A stretch of DNA of 5,688 nt from Candidatus Methanoprimaticola hominis (GTDB lineage Archaea > Thermoplasmatota > Thermoplasmata > Methanomassiliicoccales > Methanomethylophilaceae), in assembly GCA_006954465.1 (NCBI GenBank), contig LVVU01000154.1, positions 853-6,540 on the forward strand. The letters run 5' to 3'. The translations under genes and the position numbers were made by a program. Below, one piece after another: positions 1 through 5,036 of this stretch. Position 1 is the first letter of the stretch, and each line of letters opens with the position of its first letter. Under the pieces are notes generated by a model. That model saw nothing but the letters and a program-made list of their open reading frames with translations, did not search any database and had not been told where the DNA came from.

Positions 1-159
1 CGGACTGAATCCGAATCTCTTCACCGCTTCGTCGATATCCGCAGCGGACACGTCCGGGTAGACGATCCTCGCTCCAACCGATCTCGCGGCCTTCTCTATC
101 TCATACTGGACGCTGCTGTACTCGGTACCGCAGGACAGCTGTGCGATCTTGATGGTCAC
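1..159 (-). CDS. mmp15: Methanogenesis marker protein 15 (N-terminal 53 codons, cut by window edge)
   Basis: Only the first 53 codons are visible, and the gene continues past position 1. The start is GTG at 159-157, giving [18 protein letters not shown] and then a helical stretch. This opening ([10 protein letters not shown], Cys10) is what I recognise as the N terminus of methanogenesis marker protein 15. Full-length members run to about 400 residues and carry a BcrAD/BadFG-type (2-hydroxyacyl-CoA dehydratase activator-like) ATPase domain further downstream, outside this window. A GGAGGG Shine-Dalgarno sequence (171-166) lies 6 bases before the GTG. The start overlaps the mmp5 stop in a 4-base GTGA, so translation is probably coupled. 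Its role in MCR biology is not established; a role as an ATP-driven redox activator is inferred from the family only. Confidence 0.8.
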   Translation of the reverse strand, partial: MTIKIAQLSCGTEYSSVQYEIEKAARSVGARIVYPDVSAADIDEAVKRFGFSP

Positions 160-590
160 TTCAATCCCTCCAGGAACTCCTTGGCCTGGGCCACGAAGTT
201 GGTCGCCTGCTCGTCATCCTCCGGGTAGGTGGTGTGCAATACGGGTATCCCGCGCCTCTTCAGCAGGTACTTCACCATGAGGTTGGACCTCTCGCATCCT
301 ACGCATCCGAAGCTGTAGGGGCAGTCCTCCATCACGATGGCCGCATCGGCCTCCTCTATGAGGGGGCCCCATAGGGCGAGCCTTCCTCTGATTCCCGAGG
401 GCACCTCGACCCCCGCGTACTTGAGTCCTTTGACGACGTCGTCCAGGGTCACGTTCATGGGAGGCATGTCGACCTCCAGGTTGTCGACCCTCTCCTGGAT
501 CGCGGCCATCGCGCTGAGGGGCTCGTGTCCGAACCTCTCGACGAGGTCGTAGAGCACCAGGCTGTTGGGCGGATCTATGAACACCTTCAT
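156..590 (-). CDS. mmp5: Methanogenesis marker protein 5
   Basis: This encodes 144 residues beginning [20 protein letters not shown], which I recognise as methanogenesis marker protein 5, a family of about 140 residues found only with MCR. Recognisable blocks are PPNS (7-10), [13 protein letters not shown] (13-25), [20 protein letters not shown] (55-74), and a cysteine cluster [16 protein letters not shown] (88-103) with Cys90, Cys96 and Cys99. The spacing (C-x5-C-x2-C) could ligate metal or an Fe-S cluster; that is inference. There is no signal peptide or membrane segment, so it is cytosolic. The ATG at 590 overlaps the mmp6 stop (ATGA), with GAGG at 601-598 seven bases upstream. A longer reading frame extends upstream, but it lies inside mmp6 and is not real. 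The biochemical function is unknown. It sits between mmp6 and mmp15 in the operon. Confidence 0.9.
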   Translation of the reverse strand: MKVFIDPPNSLVLYDLVERFGHEPLSAMAAIQERVDNLEVDMPPMNVTLDDVVKGLKYAGVEVPSGIRGRLALWGPLIEEADAAIVMEDCPYSFGCVGCERSNLMVKYLLKRRGIPVLHTTYPEDDEQATNFVAQAKEFLEGLK

Positions 591-1009
591 TGCTGAGCCT
601 CGCAAATCTTCTTGAAATCGTTTACGGGAATGCGTTTCCTCTCTTCGGGAGCCTTGTATCTCGCTCCCTTCTCGACCTCTTCGAGGCCGTGCTGTATCCT
701 GGGGAGGAGTGCCCACTCCTCCTCCAGCTGCGCGTAACCGGGCCTTGTCCCATGCTGCGCCCTGCATCTGACGGGGTCGCTGCACCTGTAGGCCCTGATC
801 TTGGAGAAGACCTCGTTGCGGTACTTCTCCCTGACCTTGGACAGGATGGTCCTGACGTTCGATGCGGATCCCTCCACGAGGCATCCGTAGCATGTCTCCT
901 TGACCGTGGCCTCCATGCCGAAGGAATGGATCATGCGGACCAGCTGGTCCGGCGTGAGCATGGATCCGGGGGATATCATGAACAGTCTGGTCTCTCTCTT
1001 CTCGCTCAT
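587..1009 (-). CDS. mmp6: Methanogenesis marker protein 6
   Basis: This encodes 140 residues. I identify it as methanogenesis marker protein 6 from the block VKETCYGCLVEG (36-47) and the later CSDPVRCRAQHGTRPGY (76-92) followed by QLEEEWALLP (94-103), in a protein of normal family length. Five cysteines are present (40, 43, 76, 82, 136). The first two form a CxxC, and 76/82 a C-x5-C, so a metal or Fe-S site is possible, though this is inferred from spacing alone. It is cytosolic, with no membrane segment. The start ATG at 1009 overlaps the mmp3 stop (ATGA) and is preceded by a doubled Shine-Dalgarno, GGAGGAGG (1021-1014), the strongest in the operon. The family is universal or nearly so in methanogens and has no demonstrated activity that I know of. 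Confidence 0.9.
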   Translation of the reverse strand: MSEKRETRLFMISPGSMLTPDQLVRMIHSFGMEATVKETCYGCLVEGSASNVRTILSKVREKYRNEVFSKIRAYRCSDPVRCRAQHGTRPGYAQLEEEWALLPRIQHGLEEVEKGARYKAPEERKRIPVNDFKKICEAQQ

Positions 1010-2518
1010 AGGTCCTCCTCCGTGATGTAGATCGTGTCCTCCTCCTTCAGGTCCTTCATGAGCCTGTCGAGGTCGTCGTCGAACTTCCCGACGATGTTGG
1101 TTCCGTATCCCTCCTCGCCGGTGGGTCCGAACTCCTTGCTGTCCTCCAATCTGATACCGATGAGGCCGTGATGGGGCCTGGCCTGGTTGGTCAGTCCGAT
1201 GTCCCCCTTCTTTACCTTCTTGAACGGGTCCTGGGGGTAGAGGTTCTTCCCGCGGTTCTCGTCCCCGTAGAAGGTGACCATCGGGAGGCCCTCGAACGTG
1301 AACTGCACCTTCATGATCCCGACGGGCTTGTGGCTGAGGCCGGTGACCTTCCTGAAGTAGTGCAGGCTGATCGGGTCCTTCTCGGACAGCTTGATCTTGA
1401 ATATCCTGTCCCTCGGGACCCCGAATATCTCCGCCTTCCCGGTCTTGAGCGCCTCGAGCGTTCTCTCAGGGGTCTGCTCGGCGATGATCGCATCGTCCGA
1501 TGTGTCCCCCGTGCGGGTGGCCGTTATCCCGGCCTCCTTGAGGAACCTCTCGCCCTCGGCCTGCGTCATGCCGACTGCCAATGCCCTCGGGGGATCGGTC
1601 ACCACGGTGACACTGCTGTCGGACGGAGCATAGGCGAGCATCGCCTTCCCGTTGGTCACGGTGCCGGCGTGGTTGTGGACGTCGGAGAGCTGGCGCCTCT
1701 GCTTGTACAGGTAGAGGCGGCCCATGCCGAGCCCCCCGTTCCTCACGGTCACGGAGCCCTCGTCCCTGACGCGGATGTCCTCCGCGGGGATCTCGACGTC
1801 GAGGTCCTCGGAGCAGGCGGCGTAGCTCCCCGTGCACTCCGTCATCTTCAGGACCCCGGAGTTAGAGAGGATCAGGACATGCTCGGCCGAGACCGGGGAC
1901 GCGTGGTCCAGGGATATGCCCATGTAGGTCTCCACCCTGTACCCCTCCTCCAGAACGAAGGAGAGGTCGTCGGTGACCTTGACGTTCTCCGTGCTGGTCT
2001 CGGACATGAGGGGGCGGATCGATTCGATCCCGTCTCCTTCGCGGATCTCGTCGAGGATGTGCCTTCCGACGGTGATCCTCCCGATGATGCCGGAACCGGC
2101 TCCGTAGGAGCCCTTGTGGTTGTCCCTGGCGATCATCATGTACGTGGTGTGGTTATCGAATCCGCCCAGCGCCAGGAAGCAGTCGTAGGTCCTGTACCTG
2201 TTCTCCGAGCGGTCCACCTCCAGGGAGGTGGGGAAGCTTCCGAAGGAGATGATGTCGTGGGTGACCCATCTCGAGGTGAGCGACGGATCCTTCTCGGTCT
2301 GCTGCCTCCATATCTCGGCCTCGGGCGAATCGTTGAGGCGGAGCACCATGGTGCCCCTGGGCGTGGAGATCTCGAAGTCCCTGGTGGCCTTGACCAGCTT
2401 CTCCTCGGAGAGATGCACCGCTATGAGCGAGCCCTTCACATAGGGCTCCCCGGCGATGGTGGTCGAGCGTTGCTCCCGCCCTCAGCTTCTTCTCCTTCCC
2501 GTTGACGACGACCTTCAT
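1006..2518 (-). CDS. mmp3: Methanogenesis marker protein 3, MCR activation complex subunit, with apparent +1 frameshift near its 5' end
   Basis: The main open frame gives 477 residues if started at the GTG at 2439. That start is poor: the same frame reads back through TIAGEPYV, as homologues do, but has no ATG before a TGA at 2484-2482. The natural start is ATG 2518 in another frame. It overlaps the mcrC stop (ATGA), has GGAGGG (2530-2525) six bases upstream, and encodes [19 protein letters not shown], the family's usual beta-grasp-like N terminus. Skipping one base at about 2461 joins the parts into about 503 residues, close to the usual family length of around 500. In GTG numbering, 84-148 and 372-473 resemble the cyclophilin-like fold reported for this family (for example [13 protein letters not shown], 120-132). 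Residues 288-340 ([21 protein letters not shown]) look PASTA-like. Mmp3 is known, as I recall, as part of the ATP-dependent MCR activation complex. The shift may be a sequencing error, a mutation or recoding. Confidence 0.88.
1013..1021 (-). promoter_or_regulatory. Doubled Shine-Dalgarno of mmp6
   Basis: GGAGGAGGA reads toward ATG 1009 and gives two overlapping GGAGG registers, 7 and 4 bases from the start. It lies inside the 3' end of mmp3 and supports re-initiation at the ATGA overlap. Confidence 0.7.
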
Positions 2519-3132
2519 CTCGAACCCTCCGGAAGCATGGACTGCACCTTGGAGACGATCTCGTCCAGCTTGTCCTGGGAGCATGTGACTCCCCTGACGA
2601 CGCCGGTGACGATCTCCACGATCTCCCCCTTGGTCTGTATCTTGTCGTCCGGAGGCATGACCCTGGAGGTCTTCACTCCGATGGCGGCGAAGTCCTCGTA
2701 ATCGACGGGGCACTGCGCCACGATGATGGCGGGGATGTCCACGTTCCTGAGGATGAGCCTCGCCTTGTAGATGATATGCAGGCGCACGTTCCCCAGGTGG
2801 ATCAGCGCGACCTTGAACTGCTGTATGCGCTCGACCTCGATCGGATCCAGTCCGAAGTAGGATCCGGTGGTCATATCGGGAGCGTCCGCCGGGACACCGG
2901 AACCCGCGTTCACCACGAGCACGCTGGTGTCGATCCCTTCCTCCCTGAGGGCGTAGGTGATCTCGCAGACCGGCTTGGTGATGTGCCTGCGTCCGGGCCC
3001 CATGGCGATGGCGACGACGTCCTTCCCGGACTCGGAGATGGTGGCCCTCATGGCCAGCCCTCCTCCGACTCCGAGTCCCATGGACTCTCTGCATTCGACG
3101 AAGCTGAGGTGCCTCCCCATCTTCTGCTTCAA
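2515..3132 (-). CDS. mcrC: McrC, methyl-coenzyme M reductase operon protein C (MCR activation)
   Basis: This encodes 205 residues from TTG 3132, or 201 from ATG 3120. McrC hallmarks are the glycine-rich [18 protein letters not shown] (13-30), [19 protein letters not shown] (46-64), [15 protein letters not shown] (122-136) and [14 protein letters not shown] (151-164). Cysteines are at 14, 56, 141 and 184. McrC is a non-structural protein that associates with MCR. It is reported, as I recall, to sit with Mmp3, Mmp7, Mmp17 and AtwA in the complex that reduces F430 to Ni(I). In many methanogens it is encoded inside mcrBDCGA; here it is beside atwA. The TTG start is favoured because GGGGAG (3145-3140) stands 7 bases before it. 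ATG 3120 would give the more usual MGRH N terminus but has no Shine-Dalgarno at a workable distance. The stop overlaps the mmp3 start at 2518. Confidence 0.93.
   Translation of the reverse strand: MKQKMGRHLSFVECRESMGLGVGGGLAMRATISESGKDVVAIAMGPGRRHITKPVCEITYALREEGIDTSVLVVNAGSGVPADAPDMTTGSYFGLDPIEVERIQQFKVALIHLGNVRLHIIYKARLILRNVDIPAIIVAQCPVDYEDFAAIGVKTSRVMPPDDKIQTKGEIVEIVTGVVRGVTCSQDKLDEIVSKVQSMLPEGSR
2525..2530 (-). promoter_or_regulatory. Shine-Dalgarno marking the true mmp3 start
   Basis: GGAGGG lies six bases before ATG 2518. Together with the 4-base overlap with mcrC it decides that translation of mmp3 begins at 2518 and not at the in-frame GTG at 2439. The GTG has only a weak purine run (CCGGGGAG) upstream. 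Confidence 0.75.
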
Positions 3133-3145
3133 CGGTTCACTCCCC
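3133..3145 (-). promoter_or_regulatory. Ribosome binding site favouring the TTG start of mcrC
   Basis: GGGGAG (3145-3140) overlaps the end of atwA and is followed by seven bases and then TTG 3132. The alternative ATG at 3120 would be 19 bases from it, too far. This spacing is the reason for preferring the TTG start. Confidence 0.6.
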
Positions 3146-4747
3146 TTCGGGAACGGGCTCCATAGCGAATTCTTCCAGGACGTCCTTGGGATCGCCCATT
3201 GCGACGACCCTTCCGTTCTTCATGAACGCGGCGCGGTCGCAGCAGTTCATGACGAAGTCCATGTCGTGGCTGACGACCACGAAGGTCTCTCCCAGGGTCT
3301 CCCTGGCGCGGATGACGGACTTGGCGACGATGGTCTTGGTGATCGGGTCCATGGTTCCGGTGGGCTCGTCGAGGATGATGATCTTCGGCTCCTTGATGAG
3401 GACCTGGGCGAAGGCGATCCTCTGCTGCTCTCCGATGGACAGTGAGTCCGGGTAGGCGTAGAGGACGTTGTCGATATTGGCCTTGTCGAATCCGACGCTG
3501 ACGAGAACCTGGATGGCCTTCATCTTCGCGAGCTCCGCAGGCATCTTCATGCCGATGCAGGTGCTGAGGTTCTGGAGGATGGTGTCGAACGGGTAGAGGG
3601 TGTACTCCTGGTGGAGGAATCCGATGTACGGGGTGGCCCTCCCTTTGCCCATGAATCCGCTCTCGGACATGTCGATCCAGTCGTCTCCGATCTTGATCTT
3701 GACGCTTCCGGATGTGACCGGGGTCATTCCGGCGATCATCCTGGATGTGGTGGTCTTGCCGGCTCCGGAGTATCCGACGAGGGCGAAGATCTCCCTCTCT
3801 CTGATTTCGAAGGAGACGCCGTCGACCGCCTTGACCACTCCTCTGACGACGGAGAAGTAGTGCTTCTTGGCATCGTCGAGGACGATGAGGGGGTCGCCCA
3901 TGATGCCCTCCTTCTTGACGCTTTCGAAGTGGTACTCCTTCATGAACTCGGCAGCGACGTCCTTGGGCTCGCCCTGCATCTTGACCTTTCCCGCATCCAG
4001 GAGGGCGGCGGAGTCGGCCATCCTCTCGATGGCCTCGGGCCAGTGGGATGCGAAGACCATGCAGATGCCGTTGCCCCTGACGTAGTCGATGAGTCCCTGG
4101 TGGACGGTCTCGGCGGTGGTCGGATCGAGCGTACCCGTGGGTTCGTCCGCGAGGAAGAACAGGGGGTTCTTGGCGAGCTGCCTGGCCATGACGACCCTCT
4201 GCTTCTCTCCTCCGGAGAGGTCTCTTGCGATGTGGGTGGTCCTGTGCGTCATGTTGACGAGCTCCAGGAGCTCGATGGCGCGCCTGGTCCTGGCCTCGCC
4301 GGTGATCTTCTCGGGGATGGCCTCCATGACGTTCTCCACCACACTCATGTCTCCGAAGAGGGCGAACGTCCTCTGCAGCATGATGGCGGTCCTGGCCTTG
4401 ACGGCCTGCCTGAGGGGGTCGTCCGGCTTCAGGGACCAGAAGTCCACGGAGAGGGTCTCGGTCTCGCCGCCGCAGTCGGAGCAGGGCTTCCCGGCGAAGG
4501 GGAGGTCCAGGTTGCCACATTTGCAGCAGCGGTTGACGTTGTAGATGACCTTGCCCTTGTCCGGGGCGTACTCCTCGCTGCCTCTCAGCATGTGGATGAG
4601 CACGCTCTTCCCGGCAGCGCTCTTCCCGATGAGTCCGAGAATCTTCCCGGTCGTCAGTTTTGCGCTGAAGTTGTCGAGGACGCACCTTCCGTCGAAGGAT
4701 TTCGAGACGTTCTCGATTACAAGGAGTTCCGTCGATTCTTGAGCCAT
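3137..4747 (-). CDS. atwA: AtwA, component A2 of the MCR system (ATP-binding activator, tandem ABC ATPase)
   Basis: This encodes 536 residues in two ABC nucleotide-binding domains with no transmembrane segment, so it is a soluble ABC ATPase and not a transporter subunit. Domain 1 has Walker A GKSAAGKS (41-48), signature LSGGEKQ (177-183), Walker B LFFLADEP (196-203) and the switch His235. A four-cysteine insert (CKCG 75-78 and CSDCG 89-93; Cys74/75/77 and Cys89/92) looks like a zinc ribbon between Walker A and signature. Domain 2 has Walker [10 protein letters not shown] (325-333), Gln380, a non-canonical signature LSIGEQQ (436-442), Walker B IIILDEP (456-462) and His494. Component A2 is known to supply the ATP-dependent step that reactivates MCR by reducing F430 nickel. 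The gene opens the operon: ATG 4747 has no close Shine-Dalgarno, and a TTTAAAAG box centred 25-26 bases upstream suggests leaderless transcription. The TGA stop is 4 bases before mcrC. Confidence 0.95.
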   Translation of the reverse strand: MAQESTELLVIENVSKSFDGRCVLDNFSAKLTTGKILGLIGKSAAGKSVLIHMLRGSEEYAPDKGKVIYNVNRCCKCGNLDLPFAGKPCSDCGGETETLSVDFWSLKPDDPLRQAVKARTAIMLQRTFALFGDMSVVENVMEAIPEKITGEARTRRAIELLELVNMTHRTTHIARDLSGGEKQRVVMARQLAKNPLFFLADEPTGTLDPTTAETVHQGLIDYVRGNGICMVFASHWPEAIERMADSAALLDAGKVKMQGEPKDVAAEFMKEYHFESVKKEGIMGDPLIVLDDAKKHYFSVVRGVVKAVDGVSFEIREREIFALVGYSGAGKTTTSRMIAGMTPVTSGSVKIKIGDDWIDMSESGFMGKGRATPYIGFLHQEYTLYPFDTILQNLSTCIGMKMPAELAKMKAIQVLVSVGFDKANIDNVLYAYPDSLSIGEQQRIAFAQVLIKEPKIIILDEPTGTMDPITKTIVAKSVIRARETLGETFVVVSHDMDFVMNCCDRAAFMKNGRVVAMGDPKDVLEEFAMEPVPEGE

Positions 4748-4768
4748 GCCGGGCCGATTTCCTCTGTT

Positions 4769-4776
4769 CTTTTAAA
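4769..4776 (-). promoter_or_regulatory. TATA box of the atwA operon, leaderless spacing
   Basis: On the minus strand TTTAAAAG (preceded by AGGG) is centred about 25-26 bases before the A of ATG 4747. That is the distance expected between an archaeal TATA box and the transcription start, so the mRNA would begin at or next to the start codon. No Shine-Dalgarno stands in range (the nearest GAGG ends 13 bases away), consistent with a leaderless message. A second box, CTTATAT at about 4797-4803, could give a roughly 27-base leader instead. Confidence 0.65.
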
Positions 4777-4832
4777 CCCTATCGTTATTTCGCGCGATAT
4801 AAGCCAGCGTTAACCGGCGTTCCGTCGTCGAA

Positions 4833-4849
4833 CACGGTTCGGAACCGTG
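4833..4849. repeat. Near-perfect palindrome CACGGTTC-G-GAACCGTG
   Basis: Two 8-base arms (4833-4840 and 4842-4849) are perfectly complementary around a single central G. It lies about 57 bases upstream of the atwA TATA box, which would suit a regulator-binding site better than a terminator, since no gene ends here. The regulator that might bind it is unknown. Confidence 0.6.
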
Positions 4850-4865
4850 CGATGACGTGCGATGA
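4847..4865. repeat. Tandem 9-mer GTGCGATGA with 10-base period
   Basis: GTGCGATGA occurs at 4847-4855 and again at 4857-4865, separated by one C, so the copies repeat every 10 bases, close to one turn of the DNA helix. It overlaps the right arm of the palindrome at 4833-4849. A shorter GCGTT pair at 4807 and 4817 has the same 10-base period. It could be a same-face protein-binding array; this is inference. Confidence 0.5.
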
Positions 4866-4893
4866 TGCCACGGAATCGCTGGTAGGAGGGGTC

Positions 4894-4903
4894 CTTATAA
4901 AAA
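4894..4903 (+). promoter_or_regulatory. TATA-like box CTTATAAAAA of uncertain direction
   Basis: CTTATAAAAA is the best TATA match in the region. Read on the plus strand it would start transcription near 4925 and give the regulator mRNA a leader of about 110 bases containing the 5015-5035 hairpin. Read on the minus strand (TTTTTATAAG) it would give atwA a leader of about 125 bases. It may instead drive a small transcript; none is recognisable. Confidence 0.35.
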
Positions 4904-5006
4904 TGACCTGCCGCCGGAACGGGAAATTGTATCCTCTAGACGGGGACGCACCCATCCATCGCGCTCCATCGACCCAGACCTCCCCGTGCAACGCCGTCCC
5001 ATAAGA

Positions 5007-5013
5007 TTAAAAA
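5007..5013 (+). promoter_or_regulatory. TATA box of the regulator gene, leaderless spacing
   Basis: TTAAAAA is centred at 5010, 27 bases before ATG 5037, which places the transcription start at or next to that codon. No Shine-Dalgarno precedes ATG 5037 or the other in-frame ATG at 5019. This spacing is the main reason for choosing 5037 as the start. Confidence 0.55.
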
Positions 5014-5014
5014 C

Positions 5015-5035
5015 ATGGATGAACGATTCATCCAT
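5015..5035. promoter_or_regulatory. Inverted repeat, candidate operator of the regulator gene
   Basis: ATGGATGAA (5015-5023) and TTCATCCAT (5027-5035) are perfect 9-base complementary arms around CGA. The repeat fills the space between the TATA-like box (5007-5013) and ATG 5037, so a protein bound here would block polymerase or the initiator. The neighbouring gene encodes a winged-helix DNA-binding protein, so autoregulation is the natural reading. A lone CATCCAT half-site occurs at 4953-4959. Confidence 0.6.
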
Positions 5036-5036
5036 C

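Larger units (their letters stand above)
4748..5036. other. Divergent intergenic region between atwA and the regulator gene
   Basis: These 289 bases separate two genes transcribed away from each other, so both promoters must lie here unless the regulator starts inside its upstream repeat. The region is noticeably richer in A/T runs than the flanking genes. I see TATA-like boxes at 4769-4776, 4796-4803, 4894-4903 and 5007-5013, inverted repeats at 4833-4849 and 5015-5035, and a tandem 9-mer at 4847-4865. A 68-codon minus-strand open frame (4991-4785) shows no recognisable protein character. I see no tRNA or other structured RNA gene. Confidence 0.85.

Noticed and set aside
591..893. N-terminal extension of mmp5 to 245 residues
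   Set aside because: The extra 101 codons lie within mmp6 in another frame and are low-complexity. The family starts at MKVFIDPP, with an ATGA overlap and a Shine-Dalgarno.
1006..2439. mmp3 as a simple 477-residue protein starting at GTG 2439
   Set aside because: The frame continues upstream into conserved-looking sequence (TIAGEPYV). The ATG at 2518 has the operon's usual overlap and a ribosome site, so the GTG is more likely an internal valine codon.
1168..2505. 445-codon plus-strand open frame opposite mmp3
   Set aside because: It is the antisense shadow of mmp3, kept open by high GC. It has no recognisable domain, and its composition is typical of a shadow frame.
3129..4685. 518-codon minus-strand frame overlapping atwA
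   Set aside because: It is an Arg/His/Gln-rich alternate frame of atwA with no motif.
3137..4747. AtwA as an ABC transporter or a ribosome-associated ABC-F protein
   Set aside because: There are no membrane segments or neighbouring permease. The cysteine insert and the mcrC/mmp neighbours identify component A2.
3611..4813. 400-codon plus-strand open frame opposite atwA
   Set aside because: It is an antisense shadow of a clearly conserved ABC ATPase, rich in D, G, V and L as expected, with no protein signature.
4785..4991. 68-codon minus-strand open frame in the intergenic region
   Set aside because: It has no ribosome binding site, no recognisable sequence, and it runs through the repeats and promoter elements.
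5019..5036. ATG 5019 as start of the regulator (six residues longer)
   Set aside because: It lies inside the inverted repeat and only about 9 bases from the TATA box centre, so it could be used only if transcription begins further upstream. It remains possible under that model.
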